Shown here in pieces: positions 41,917 through 50,748 of a stretch of 64,000 bases of DNA; within the stretch, counting starts at the first letter, position 1, and each line of letters opens with the position of its first letter. The translations under genes were made by a program, and so were the position numbers. Source of the stretch: PALSA-270 sp963770915 (lineage in GTDB: Bacteria > Acidobacteriota > Terriglobia > Terriglobales > Acidobacteriaceae); NCBI GenBank assembly GCA_963770915.1, contig CAVYRG010000001.1:248001-312000 (forward strand), in the 5' to 3' direction. The notes beneath the pieces are model-generated. The model made no database searches, had not been told where the DNA came from, and worked only from the letters and a program-made list of their open reading frames with translations.

Positions 41917-42957
41917 TCACTGATTGTCAGGGCGCCGTTTCAAAGTCGGCCGCTGGTCTTCGCCGTTGCCGCCGGAGCCATTGGGATTGGAAGCGCGGCG
42001 AAGCGTGGGACGTTTCTCCTGGTGATCGTTGAGTTTGTGCCGATTTTCGATTTCGGCCAGCCGCGCTTTCACATTCTCGAATTCGGAAGTGTCGAGCTTG
42101 TATTCCGCACGCGACGGCAGCAGCGTATTGATCTCGTCCTGCGTCTTCTCGATGCGGTCCGGCGTCTGCGGATGAGTCTCGAAAGCTTTCGCAATGAAGC
42201 CCGGCTTCTTCTTGTTCATGGCATCGATCTTCTCGAAAAATGCCGTGAAAGCCTGCGGGTCGTATCCCGCCTTGTACATGTACTGCACCCCCAGGTAGTC
42301 GGCCTCCGCCTCGAAGCTTCTGGAGAACTTAAGGAACGTCAGCGGTAATGCCAGGCCCGCTGCTTCATAACCTGCGTAGCCCACCGCACCGCCCACAAAA
42401 ATCAAAGGAATGGAAGCGAGGTTCATGAGGTTGCCACGTGTGTTCTCGCGGGCAGCATGGCATGCGGCCACGTGGGCGATTTCATGGGCCATCACGCCGG
42501 CTAGTTCCGCTTCGTTATCTGCCGCGAGGATCAGGCCGGAATCGACGAAGAAAAATCCTCCCGGCAGAGCAAACGCGTTGACCTCATCGGAATCCACCAC
42601 TTTGATCGTAAAGGGGACCTGCGCGTCTGAGTTCCGCACCAGATTCTGGCCGATCCGGTTGACGTATTCCGTCACCACCGGATCCTTCACCATCTTGCTG
42701 GTGTTCTCGACCTGCACAGCAAATTGCTTCCCCATAGCAATCTGTTTTTCCAGGCTGTACCAGTTTCCGATTCCGCGTCCGCAGCCCACGTTTCGGTTAC
42801 CGATGGCGCCGAGATCGCGAATGCTGCCGTCGTGATATTCCTTGACCGGCTTGGGCGCAGGGGGAGCCGTCGATGCCGAAGAATTAGCCGTTGCATACGA
42901 AGGAGCCGCCAAAACCAGGCAGAGAGCGCTTGAGAGGAATGCAGAACGGGTAAGCAT
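41917..42957 (-). CDS. M48-family zinc metallopeptidase, exported
   Basis: A 346-residue exported protease: signal peptide (FLSSALCLVLAAPSYATA), then VTEYVNRIGQNLVRNSDAQVPFTIKVVDSDEVNAFALPGGFFFVDSGLI, the zinc motif VMAHEIAHVAACHAAR (HExxH) and the third ligand in SRSFEAEADYLGVQYMYKAGYDP. A Lys/Arg-rich C-terminal tail (KRPTLRRASNP) is repeated once (RPTLKRRPDNQ). Similar to BepA/YfgC-like envelope quality-control proteases. AGGGGGA precedes the ATG. It follows the Nramp gene by 56 bases and may belong to that operon. Confidence 0.93.
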   Translation of the reverse strand: MLTRSAFLSSALCLVLAAPSYATANSSASTAPPAPKPVKEYHDGSIRDLGAIGNRNVGCGRGIGNWYSLEKQIAMGKQFAVQVENTSKMVKDPVVTEYVNRIGQNLVRNSDAQVPFTIKVVDSDEVNAFALPGGFFFVDSGLILAADNEAELAGVMAHEIAHVAACHAARENTRGNLMNLASIPLIFVGGAVGYAGYEAAGLALPLTFLKFSRSFEAEADYLGVQYMYKAGYDPQAFTAFFEKIDAMNKKKPGFIAKAFETHPQTPDRIEKTQDEINTLLPSRAEYKLDTSEFENVKARLAEIENRHKLNDHQEKRPTLRRASNPNGSGGNGEDQRPTLKRRPDNQ

Positions 42958-43013
42958 AGTTATCCCCCTATTAATTTGGAGGCAAATTGAAACAAAAAGG
43001 TTATCTGCGAGTT

Positions 43014-44270
43014 CTAGCCGATTCCCGAACCGGGACTCCAGAAGTAGACGATGGTCAGCGCGATCATAATGACGACCGTCGCCCAGGCTACAAAATTGTA
43101 AAAACGAGAGTTGACATGCTCGCCCATCAGCTCTTTTTTGTTCACCAGCAGCAGCATGAAGACCAGAACAAACGGCAATACAATTCCGTTCACGACCTGC
43201 GAGAGTATGGCAATTTTGATGAGCGGAAGTCTGGGAGTGAGAATCACGCCCGCGCCGGCGACGATCAGAATCGTGTACAACCAATAAAATACCGGCGCTT
43301 CGCTGAATTTCTTTCCTACGCCAGATTCGAAGCCCAAGCCCTCGCACACGGTATAGGCGGTTGAAAGCGGAAGAATCGAAGCCGCAAACAGAGAAGCATT
43401 GAACAGTCCCATGGCAAAGAGGATGTAGGCATAGTCGCCTGCCAGGGGACGCAGGGCTTGGGCGGCGTCTTTTGCATCCGAGATGTTGCGATATCCGTGC
43501 ATGTAGAGCGTGGCCGCGCAGGCCACGATGATGAACCACGCCACCACGTCGGTGAAGATGCAGCCGCTGATGACGTCCAATTGCGACGCTTTGTACTGCC
43601 GCGCGGTCACGCCCTTCTCGACCACGGAGGCTTGCAGATAGAACTGCATCCATGGGGCAATCGTCGTGCCCACCACGCCGATCACCATATATAGATAATC
43701 GGTATGGCGAAACATTTCCCGCTCCGGCGGCTTGACGGTCGCCACCAAGGCCTCAATCCAGGCCGGCTTGGCCAGCACGCCGGCGACGATGTAGGTGATG
43801 TAGAAGAACGACGCCGCCAGAAAGACTTTCTCCACGCTTTTGTACTGGCCCTTGACGATGATCAGCCACACGATTACGGCGCAGACAGGAACGGTAACGA
43901 ACTTAGACAGTCCAAAAAGTTCCAGGCTGCCCGCGATGCCGGCGAATTCGCCCACCACGTTGCCAAAATTGGTGAGCAGGATTCCGATCATCATGAAGAA
44001 GGTGATGCGGAAGCCGAATTCCTCGCGGATCAGATCGCTCAGCCCTTTGCCGGTGACCGCGCCCATGCGGGAGCAGATTTCCTGCACCACAATGAGGGAG
44101 ACGGTGACCGGAATCATCGTCCAGAGCAGCATGTGTCCGAATTGCGCCCCGGCGGAGGAGTAGGTGTAAATGCCGTTGGCATCGTTGTCGACGTTGGCGG
44201 TGATGAATCCGGGGCCGACGACGGCCAGGAACAAAAGAATCCGGATTTTCCAGCGTCGGAAGAATTTCAT
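43014..44270 (-). CDS. Nramp-family divalent metal transporter with a non-canonical metal site
   Basis: A 418-residue membrane protein with about 11 helices and the Nramp fold (GPGFITANVDNDANG at helix 1, EICSRMGAVTGKGLSDLIREEFG, NFGNVVGEFAGIAGS, GTTIAPWMQFYLQASVVEKG at helix 6). In helix 1 the canonical DPGN is DNDA(N) (residues 28-32). In helix 6 the canonical MPH is APW (205-207), so the Met that selects transition metals is missing. Such changes are seen in Nramp-related magnesium transporters. Next to it is a soluble MgtE-N/CBS protein, so Mg2+ is a plausible substrate. Inference. Confidence 0.92.
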   Translation of the reverse strand: MKFFRRWKIRILLFLAVVGPGFITANVDNDANGIYTYSSAGAQFGHMLLWTMIPVTVSLIVVQEICSRMGAVTGKGLSDLIREEFGFRITFFMMIGILLTNFGNVVGEFAGIAGSLELFGLSKFVTVPVCAVIVWLIIVKGQYKSVEKVFLAASFFYITYIVAGVLAKPAWIEALVATVKPPEREMFRHTDYLYMVIGVVGTTIAPWMQFYLQASVVEKGVTARQYKASQLDVISGCIFTDVVAWFIIVACAATLYMHGYRNISDAKDAAQALRPLAGDYAYILFAMGLFNASLFAASILPLSTAYTVCEGLGFESGVGKKFSEAPVFYWLYTILIVAGAGVILTPRLPLIKIAILSQVVNGIVLPFVLVFMLLLVNKKELMGEHVNSRFYNFVAWATVVIMIALTIVYFWSPGSGIG

Positions 44271-44368
44271 GACTCACGATGGCCAAGTGAAATCGGCCAG
44301 GACGATGGAACAGGATAAATGCAGTCAGGAGTTCTGAACAGCTAGAAAGGGTTGCTCAATGGGCGCCA

Positions 44369-45091
44369 TTACAGCCCGCTAGTGGCATCGGTTGCGCTTT
44401 TGATCAGATCAAGCAAGGCGTGCTTGATTTCGTCCGTCTTTCCGCCGCCCTCGCCCTTGGAGCGTTTCTCATCGTATTCGGCCGCTAGCTTCGAGGCCGC
44501 CTCAATCGCGGTGCGAACGCGCCCCAGGTGCGAGAACACGGTCCAGAAATCGACCAGCAGAATCAAGCCGCCCAGCAGGAGGGCGCGGGGCAAGGTGAAC
44601 CAGTGCAGATAAAAGACCGCCGTTCCGCCGAGCAGCGCGACCATGGTCGAACCGATGAAAATCCCGATAGTCTCGCGCCGGTCGAGGGTCAGAAGAAACC
44701 CCGGATAGTGCCGCTGAACCTCCAGCAGCTCAGGCGAGACCTCCGTGTATTGCTTCTTCACCCAGGCTGGGTGCTTTTTGGCCCACAGAGCTTTCAGAAT
44801 GTTCGAAGGCGTGTAGGCTACCGCCGCCAACACCTGTCCCACTACGTAGCACACGATGATGAGCAATGCCACGATCGCCCACGTCGGCACTGTGAGAGGA
44901 GCGAGCAACTCACTGACCTGCCGCACCTTGATCCGTCCCGACATCAGGCCGATCGAGAGAAACACCGCGCCCGGCATGGCGTAGCCAAACACGTCGCGCA
45001 GCAGGTTGAAGCTTTTTTGCAGTTCAGAAATCAACCCGGACCAGGTCTGCGCCGAGTCGCCGGACTTTGCGGAATCCTTCGCGTCCGCCAT
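44369..45091 (-). CDS. Uncharacterised four-helix membrane protein of the Nramp operon
   Basis: A 240-residue product with a polar N-terminus, two helices at about 35-95 (AMPGAVFLSIGLMSG, VPTWAIVALLIIVCYVVGQVLAAVAY), a basic loop, two further helices (about 145-190) and a long charged C-terminal helix (KLAAEYDEKRSKGEGGGKTDE). Not recognised. Its position between the MgtE-N/CBS gene and the Nramp gene, with gaps of 73 and 98 bases, suggests a role in the same process. TAGATT lies nine bases before the ATG. Confidence 0.75.
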   Translation of the reverse strand: MADAKDSAKSGDSAQTWSGLISELQKSFNLLRDVFGYAMPGAVFLSIGLMSGRIKVRQVSELLAPLTVPTWAIVALLIIVCYVVGQVLAAVAYTPSNILKALWAKKHPAWVKKQYTEVSPELLEVQRHYPGFLLTLDRRETIGIFIGSTMVALLGGTAVFYLHWFTLPRALLLGGLILLVDFWTVFSHLGRVRTAIEAASKLAAEYDEKRSKGEGGGKTDEIKHALLDLIKSATDATSGL

Positions 45092-45164
45092 AGTGGGCGG
45101 AATCTATATCAGGGCAACGCAGTCGTCAAGGAGTTTCCCGTTCTCGCCGGGATATTTGGCGGAG

Positions 45165-46406
45165 CTAGAGCTTGGCGCGGAGCAGGCTGATCACGTCGTC
45201 GGAAGTGATGACCCCGGTCAGTCTGCGGTTCTCGTCCACCACCGGCAGCGCCAGCAGGTTGTATTTATCAAACAACTCGGAAACTTCGTTGTCCTTGGTG
45301 CCGCCGTAGGCAAAAATCAAAGGCTCCTGCGTCAACGAAAGCAAGGGAGCAGCGGGCGGAGCCAGCACCAGCTTTGCCAGCGGAACCGCGCCGGCCAGCG
45401 TACCGCGTGAGTCCACTAGATAAATCGTGCTCACGGTCTCAATGCCGCCTTCGAAGTTTCGCAGCGCTTCCACCGCGTCATGCGCGGCAGAGCTTACGCT
45501 CAACGCGAGGTAGAGCGTGTTCATGCGGCCGGCGGCGGTGTTTTCTCCGAACTCGAGGAGTTCGACCATCTCCTCGCGCTCTTCCGGCGCCATTTCCTTC
45601 AGGATTTCCGAGGTCCGCTCTTCGGGCAGGTCTGCCAGCAGGTCGGCAGCCGCGTCCGGATTCATCTCTTCGACGATTTCCGCGGCCCGTTCGGAGCCCA
45701 GAGACTCCATGATGGACTTCTGCACCCGAGGTTCAACTTCTTCCAGGGCTCCGGCGGCCACTTCCTCGTCGAGGGTCTCGAATACGGCTTCGCGTTCGGC
45801 GGGAGCCAGATCTTCGACAATATCGGCAATGTCGGCGGGATGCAGCCGGGCCAGCCGCTCGTGGGAAATCTTTAGCTTTACCCGTCGCGCCGGGTCGGTT
45901 TCGATCAGGTCGACGAACTCCCACGGGATGAGCCGCGGCGGAATGTTATAGAGCAGGGTGCGCAGCGCCAGCATGGGTACTACGCCCTTGAGCAGGCGGC
46001 GGATCGCGCCCCGCACGCCCACATCCACCGAGCCCACGCGCAGAACAGGATGGCTGTCGCTGACTTCTTCATTCAGATCAACATCGTTGACCCGCACCAC
46101 CTTGCGGCCGTGCACGTCGATGATCTGCTGATCGAGCAAGTCGCGCCCCAGCAGGAAGAGCCCCTCGGCGCCATTCACCGCGCTCCAGGTCGCGGCCGCG
46201 GTGGTAGCGTAAACGCCCCCATCAATGGATTTCACAAGATTCGAGGGCAGCAGCCGGTCGCCTGCCTTGGTGCGAACCACGAAGGTGGCAACGCGGGCTC
46301 GGTCTTCCTGGGGGGCCAGCGCCAATTCCCTCACCCGGCCGCATTGGCCGCCGCCGGAGTCGAACACCGGAGCGCCGAGCAATTCCGTGAGGGCGAGCGA
46401 AGGCAT
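45165..46406 (-). CDS. Soluble PRC-barrel/MgtE-N/CBS protein (MgtE sensor module without a channel)
   Basis: A 413-residue protein with no membrane helix. Two PRC-barrel-like parts (about 1-75 and 95-150) are followed by an MgtE N-domain (about 190-300: RLHPADIADIVEDLAPAEREAVFETLD, MNPDAAADLLADLPEERTSEILKEM). A CBS pair follows (300-413: VSTIYLVDSRGTLAGAVPLAKLVLA, NLLALPVVDENRRLTGVITSDDVISLL). In MgtE these domains sense Mg2+ and gate the pore, but here the pore domain is missing. First gene of the Nramp operon. TATGCT stands six bases before the ATG with TTGACA 16 bases further up. Confidence 0.9.
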   Translation of the reverse strand: MPSLALTELLGAPVFDSGGGQCGRVRELALAPQEDRARVATFVVRTKAGDRLLPSNLVKSIDGGVYATTAAATWSAVNGAEGLFLLGRDLLDQQIIDVHGRKVVRVNDVDLNEEVSDSHPVLRVGSVDVGVRGAIRRLLKGVVPMLALRTLLYNIPPRLIPWEFVDLIETDPARRVKLKISHERLARLHPADIADIVEDLAPAEREAVFETLDEEVAAGALEEVEPRVQKSIMESLGSERAAEIVEEMNPDAAADLLADLPEERTSEILKEMAPEEREEMVELLEFGENTAAGRMNTLYLALSVSSAAHDAVEALRNFEGGIETVSTIYLVDSRGTLAGAVPLAKLVLAPPAAPLLSLTQEPLIFAYGGTKDNEVSELFDKYNLLALPVVDENRRLTGVITSDDVISLLRAKL

Positions 46407-46412
46407 GCCCTG

Positions 46413-46440
46413 AGCATACCCAGCATCCTCACCGTGTCAA
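46413..46440 (-). promoter_or_regulatory. Consensus promoter of the MgtE-N/CBS-Nramp operon
   Basis: Minus-strand TTGACA (46440-46435), a 16-base spacer and TATGCT (46418-46413) form a near-consensus sigma-70 promoter. The ATG of the first gene is six bases after the -10 box, so transcription would start at or next to the A of the ATG. Confidence 0.75.
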
Positions 46441-46708
46441 GGCAGAATCGAGCGAGGTGATCGGGATCGCGGCGACAAACAGTAGGCCTTCACGCGATGG
46501 GCCGCGAGCGTTTTGCGATCTCGCGTTTCCTTCCCCGCACGGCCTCAACACGCACGGCCTCAATCGTTGACATTTCCCCACCGGAAGGGCAAACTACCGA
46601 ATCCGCTAGCCGGAGGGGTTTCCCGCCCGCATAGCCGAGACGCGGCATGGGGAATTCCGCCAGGCAAGGTTGCAGCTCCGCGCGGGATTTGTTTTCAGAA
46701 TCTTTGCC
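46441..46708. other. Divergent intergenic region, no gene recognised
   Basis: Lies between the minus-strand operon promoter and the RsbW-like gene. It contains several GC-rich inverted words, and repeat-like text such as GCCGAGACGCGGC, but no supportable coding sequence and no riboswitch I could confirm. Confidence 0.5.
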
Positions 46709-47167
46709 ATGACCGACTTCCGGGTCTCCTACACTCTGGATTCGACGCTGGAGACCGTCGATAGCGCCGAGGAAGCAGCCAGCCGCATTGCGGCGAAAGC
46801 GGGCTTTGACGAAGATGAGGTCATGCGCATCGCCATGGCGGTGCGGGAGGCGGCGGTGAATGCCGTGCTGCACGGCAACGCCTACGACCCAAACAAAAAA
46901 GTCGCGCTCGATTTTGAAAGCAGTGAGCGCAACCTCGTGATCACGATCCGGGACCAGGGCAGCGGCCTGGATTTGAGCAAAATTCCCGACCCCCTGGCGC
47001 CGGAGAACCTGATGAAGACCTCGGGACGGGGCATTTTCCTGATTCGCTCGTTCATGGACGACGTGCAGATCCGTCCTTCGCAAGCGGGCACCGAAATTAA
47101 ATTAATCAAGCACGTCCACGGGCCATCCGGGGGCGGCAAGGAGGCTTCGCGTGAGCATGAAGATTAG
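46709..47167 (+). CDS. Anti-sigma regulatory factor, RsbW-type HATPase
   Basis: A 152-residue serine kinase-like ATPase of the GHKL fold: IAMAVREAAVNAVLHGNAYDP (N box), ITIRDQGSGLDLSKIPDP (G1 box), TSGRGIFLIRSFMDDV (G2 box). RsbW/SpoIIAB proteins bind a sigma factor or phosphorylate their STAS antagonist. The last codons overlap the start of the STAS gene, so expression is coupled. No sigma factor gene is adjacent. Confidence 0.93.
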   Translation: MTDFRVSYTLDSTLETVDSAEEAASRIAAKAGFDEDEVMRIAMAVREAAVNAVLHGNAYDPNKKVALDFESSERNLVITIRDQGSGLDLSKIPDPLAPENLMKTSGRGIFLIRSFMDDVQIRPSQAGTEIKLIKHVHGPSGGGKEASREHED

Positions 47168-47495
47168 TACCCGTCAGGTGGATGGGGTCACGGTGGTGGA
47201 TTGCAGCGGCCGCATCACGTTAGGCGAGGGCAGCATCACTCTGCGGGAAACGGTGAGCCAGCTGTTAGCCAAGGGCCAGAAAAAGATTTTGCTGAACCTG
47301 GGCGAAGTGAACTACATCGACAGTTCGGGCATTGGCGAACTGGTAAGCGCCTTCACCACCGTGCGCAAACAGGGGGGCGACTTGAAGCTGCTCAACCTGA
47401 CCAAGAAGGTGCACGACCTGCTGCAAATCACCAAGCTGTACACGGTTTTCGACGTGAAGGATGACGAAGCGGCAGCGGTCAAGTCCTTTGAGTGA
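47151..47495 (+). CDS. Anti-anti-sigma factor, STAS domain (RsbV/SpoIIAA type)
   Basis: A 114-residue STAS protein: VTVVDCSGRITLGEGSITLRETV, KKILLNLGEVNYIDSSGIGELVSAF with the phosphorylatable Ser in DSSG, and LKLLNLTKKVHDLLQITKL. Its start is GTG at 47151 or ATG at 47157, both inside the RsbW-like gene. Partner-switching pair with the upstream kinase. Confidence 0.94.
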   Translation: MSMKISTRQVDGVTVVDCSGRITLGEGSITLRETVSQLLAKGQKKILLNLGEVNYIDSSGIGELVSAFTTVRKQGGDLKLLNLTKKVHDLLQITKLYTVFDVKDDEAAAVKSFE

Positions 47496-47650
47496 CCTCT
47501 CGACTCGGCGCCTGGGAGAAAGGCTCCACGGGATCCTTCTCCCGGCGGCTGGTTTCTAATCGGGAAACGCACAGGGCTCTTGGTTCAGCCGTCACATCCC
47601 TTTGATCGCCCCCCGGCCTACCATGGCTTCCGATTTCGAGGAGGCCTCGC

Positions 47651-48148
47651 ATGCGCGCGCTCCGTTGGCTGATTTGCCTGATCGTAGCTCTTCCCGCCCT
47701 TTCCAACGCCAACTGCATTCCCGCCGCTGAAGCGCTTCGCCACATCGGGGAAACCAAGTGCATTGCCGGCAAAGTGACCCGGGTTGATGAAGGCGCTGGA
47801 GGCGTGCGCTACCTGGGCTTCTGCACCGAAACAAGCTGTCCCTTTGTCGCGGTGATTTTCCCTGAAGACCTGAAACATATTGGCGACGTGCGGAAGTTGG
47901 AGGGAAAGTCGATTCAAGTCCACGGCGACCTCACCGAGTATGCCGGCCAGGCGGAAATCATTGTGAGCGAATCGCGCCAACTAAAGGGCGAGGAAGCCAA
48001 ACTTCCGCCGATGCCGAAAGCCTTCGATGTGAAACAGCGGGGGCACTACAGCGCGGGAATCTTCCGCCACCCCAAGAGCACGACGACCACTAAGAAACGT
48101 CAGCCGGCGACTTTGCCGGTGGACATCCCGGAGGATCCGGAGCAGTAA
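47651..48148 (+). CDS. Exported OB-fold-like protein
   Basis: A 165-residue product with a signal peptide (LICLIVALPALSNA). A small beta domain follows: HIGETKCIAGKVTRVDE, GVRYLGFCTETSCPFVAVIFPED, GKSIQVHGDLTEYAGQAEIIV, which reads like an OB fold of the type found beside secreted nucleases. Cys are paired (C-K-C-type and FCTETSC). The C-terminal tail is Lys/Thr-rich and disordered. GAGGAGG precedes the ATG. Function unknown. Confidence 0.75.
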   Translation: MRALRWLICLIVALPALSNANCIPAAEALRHIGETKCIAGKVTRVDEGAGGVRYLGFCTETSCPFVAVIFPEDLKHIGDVRKLEGKSIQVHGDLTEYAGQAEIIVSESRQLKGEEAKLPPMPKAFDVKQRGHYSAGIFRHPKSTTTTKKRQPATLPVDIPEDPEQ

Positions 48149-48151
48149 TGG

Positions 48152-49318
48152 TTACACCATCCCTCTTCTCAATTCGTCCAACGGGTAAAACGTCCCGCGC
48201 CAAACCACGCCGCCGCGGCTTAGGGTTAAAGTCATCGACCTCAGCGTAAGGTAGATGAACAGCGAGGTGCTCACCGGGTGCAAAAGAAAGTAGTAGGGCG
48301 GCACGGAGGACTTCAGGGACATCCCGACATAAATAGAGAACATGCTGATCAGGGCCACGGCATACGGCAGCCGCGCCCAACCGTGAGCCAGCCAAATTCC
48401 GAGAAAGGGCACTAGGTTCAGGAAGGCCAGCCCGGCGGCCGAAACCAGCGATCGCCACCACTGGAACGAGAGCACGGCAAAAAAATTCTTGGTCAGGTTG
48501 TCCACCACTCCCAGCGCGCCCTTGGCCCAGCGAACGGAAATCAGGTCTTCCCCGAACGCCACGCGCTGCGCATAGCCTGCGTTCTTGACCACCTTCCCCA
48601 GCTTCATATCGTCGAGCACTTCAAAGCGCAGCGCCTGATAAGTGCCGATGGCGTCGTACACGGGCCGGCGGATCAGGTTGAAAGCGCCCACTCCCATGTG
48701 GTCTTTGGTTTTCGGGTCCGCCACTTTCCAGGGCCGATGGCCAAAAACAAAGAGCGTCTGGAAAAATGCAATCATCATTTTTTCGCCGGGATGGTGCATA
48801 ACAATGCGCGGAAACACGACGACGTGATCGGCTCTGGCGGCCTCAGCGTAGGCGAGAGCCCGTCGCAGCGAATCGGGCTTAAAGAAAACATCGGCGTCAG
48901 TGAATAGCAGCCAGTCGCCGCTGGCCTGCTGCGAAGCCGACCACATGGCGTGCGTTTTCCCCAGCCATCCGGAGGGCAACTCCTCGACGTGAATCACCTT
49001 GAGTCGGCCGTGCGCGGCTGGGCTTTCGCCGATCCGATCCATGATTGCGCCCGTGTCGTCGGTGGATCGGTCGTCGACGGCGATGACCTCGTAGTTGTCG
49101 TAGTCGAGGCTCAGAAGCTGCGTAAGCGGCGGTTCGATGTTTTCTTCTTCATTGCGAGCGGGCACGATGATGCTCACGCGGAGATTCCCCGGAGGTCGCC
49201 GGTCCCATTCGGCTCGGGCAATGTCGGGAATCTTGGGCACGCCCAGGGCCGCATCCACGATGCGCGAAAACCAGGCAACGCCCAGAATGCAGCCTGCAAT
49301 CCAGTGGAAATAAATCAT
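48152..49318 (-). CDS. Membrane-anchored family 2 glycosyltransferase
   Basis: A 388-residue GT2 protein. An N-terminal helix is followed by VSIIVPARNEEENIEPPL, VIAVDDRSTDDTGAIMD, GWLGKTHAMWSASQQASGDWLLFTDADVFF (DxD) and, later, R-W at KGALGVVDNLTKNFFAV. Three to four C-terminal helices follow, so the enzyme probably works on a lipid carrier at the inner membrane. Its ATG overlaps the stop of the MFS gene (ATGA). Similar to carotenoid/hopanoid-associated GT2 enzymes, but the acceptor cannot be told. Confidence 0.9.
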   Translation of the reverse strand: MIYFHWIAGCILGVAWFSRIVDAALGVPKIPDIARAEWDRRPPGNLRVSIIVPARNEEENIEPPLTQLLSLDYDNYEVIAVDDRSTDDTGAIMDRIGESPAAHGRLKVIHVEELPSGWLGKTHAMWSASQQASGDWLLFTDADVFFKPDSLRRALAYAEAARADHVVVFPRIVMHHPGEKMMIAFFQTLFVFGHRPWKVADPKTKDHMGVGAFNLIRRPVYDAIGTYQALRFEVLDDMKLGKVVKNAGYAQRVAFGEDLISVRWAKGALGVVDNLTKNFFAVLSFQWWRSLVSAAGLAFLNLVPFLGIWLAHGWARLPYAVALISMFSIYVGMSLKSSVPPYYFLLHPVSTSLFIYLTLRSMTLTLSRGGVVWRGTFYPLDELRRGMV

Positions 49319-50559
49319 CCTGCGGACGCCTTCGCGGCAGCGGAATCAGGCAACAGTACGGGCGGAGCGAATCTCATGCCGTAGAACAGTATGGCAGAAG
49401 ACAGCGCGACAGCGACGACCGGCGCCAGGAATGCGGCCTGCAACGAGTAGTGGTCTGACATGTAGCCGATGAGCCAGGCGGAGGGAATGTCGCCCAGCAA
49501 GTGGAAGATGAAGATATTCACCGCCAGCGCCATAGCACGCACATGCGCGCCGACCGAATTAATAACCGCTGCGTTCAGCGGGCCCGTATTCAGCAACAGC
49601 AAGAACTCGGCGACGAAAATGCCGGCCACCATGCGATTTCCGCTGGTGTAAAGCGCCACCCACATGGCCGGGATTCCCAGGCCCAGACTCACGGCCGAAA
49701 CCAGGTAATGCGCAGCCTTCGTGTAGCGCAACAGATAGTCGGACAGCCAGCCGCCCGACAGCGATGCGACCAAGCCGTTCACCGCGATGCTCAGGCCAAA
49801 CAACTGATTTGCGTGCACCAGCGAGTAGCCGTGGGCGCGGTGGAGAAACGTGGGCATCCAGACCTGCAGGCCGCCTAGGGAAAAAGTCATCATCGCCATG
49901 CCAAGAGTGGCGGTGATGAAGGCAGGATTTCTGACAAGGCCCTTAACTGTGTCCCGAGAAGGAGTCTTTGCTTCGAAATCAAATTGTCCCCACTCGGGCT
50001 CGGGCACGAACAGCATTAGAAAGGCCAGCAGCACGCCGGGCGCAGCGCCGACATAGAAAGGCACGCGCCAGCCGTAAGCAGGACCAAGATAGCCGCCGAG
50101 AATGTATCCCAGCGCCGTGCCCACCGGAATCGCCAGATAGAACACGCCCATCACGCGCCCGCGCTGGTTCTCCGGAAACATATCGGCGACGAACGTCGGG
50201 GAGAGAATGACGAAGCTGGCTTCGCCTACTCCCACGAGCGTGTGACGGATGAGGAGTTCAGTGAAATTGTGGGTTACTGCGGTCAGCAATGTGGCCGCGC
50301 TCCAGACCAGAGCTCCGGCGATGATCACCGGCTTGCGCCGGAAGCGCTCCGCCAACGGCCCCATGAAGGGTGCGGCGATCATGTAGAAAATAAAGAAAAC
50401 GCTGGTCAGCATGCCGTAGGCGGCATCGCCGCCATGGAACTCGGCTTTGATCAGATCCTGCACCGCGTACAGCACGGAGCGATCAACGTAATTCAGCAGA
50501 TTCAGCGCCAGCAGCAGGGCCAGCGCGGTGCGGGGGTAAAGTTTTTTCGGCGGGGTCAC
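49315..50559 (-). CDS. MFS transporter
   Basis: A 414-residue protein with 12 predicted helices. Visible MFS features are ALNLLNYVDRSVLYAVQDLIK (helix 1), GPLAERFRRKPVIIAGALVWS (the loop 2-3 motif), GVGEASFVILSPTFVADMFPENQRGRVMGVFYLAIPVGTALGYILGG and WRVPFYVGAAPGVLLAFLMLF. It resembles Spinster-type and organic anion transporters. GTG start; TATATT lies nine bases before it. Operon with the glycosyltransferase. Confidence 0.93.
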   Translation of the reverse strand: MTPPKKLYPRTALALLLALNLLNYVDRSVLYAVQDLIKAEFHGGDAAYGMLTSVFFIFYMIAAPFMGPLAERFRRKPVIIAGALVWSAATLLTAVTHNFTELLIRHTLVGVGEASFVILSPTFVADMFPENQRGRVMGVFYLAIPVGTALGYILGGYLGPAYGWRVPFYVGAAPGVLLAFLMLFVPEPEWGQFDFEAKTPSRDTVKGLVRNPAFITATLGMAMMTFSLGGLQVWMPTFLHRAHGYSLVHANQLFGLSIAVNGLVASLSGGWLSDYLLRYTKAAHYLVSAVSLGLGIPAMWVALYTSGNRMVAGIFVAEFLLLLNTGPLNAAVINSVGAHVRAMALAVNIFIFHLLGDIPSAWLIGYMSDHYSLQAAFLAPVVAVALSSAILFYGMRFAPPVLLPDSAAAKASAG

Positions 50560-50601
50560 GTAGCCGGGAATATAGCATGGGGCTGGCAGCGATTGTCTCA
50601 G

Positions 50602-50717
50602 CGGGTGCCCCAGGTCTCGCCGTATTTGCGAGACCTGGGAATCGAGCCTTTCGACTAACCGTCACTTCAGAAGCGACCGCTCCCGTGTCTCCCGAAAAGG
50701 CGAGACGCGGGGCGGCC
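50602..50717. repeat. Extended family A repeat, copy 1
   Basis: A perfect stem CCCAGGTCTCGC/GCGAGACCTGGG (50609-50639) is followed by about 78 bases, including AGCCTTTCGACT and a second hairpin-like part near 50685-50712. Copy 2 at 51577-51680 keeps the same order. They bracket the membrane-protein gene at 50749-51507. Confidence 0.85.
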
Positions 50718-50748
50718 AGCCGACCTTATGCTGCTCCGACGCGATAAG

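Noticed and set aside
43654..44318. Plus-strand frame opposite the Nramp gene
   Set aside because: Asp/His/Gly-rich shadow of a membrane protein gene, no recognisable family.
46540..46690. Possible GEMM-like or other riboswitch before the RsbW-like gene
   Set aside because: The words GGGCAAAC and GCCGG are suggestive, but the remaining conserved core and stems could not be matched.
48152..49318. Naming the GT2 gene hpnB because hopanoid genes are in the window
   Set aside because: The sequence supports a membrane GT2, but the hopanoid genes are 7 kb away and no HpnB-specific feature was recognised.
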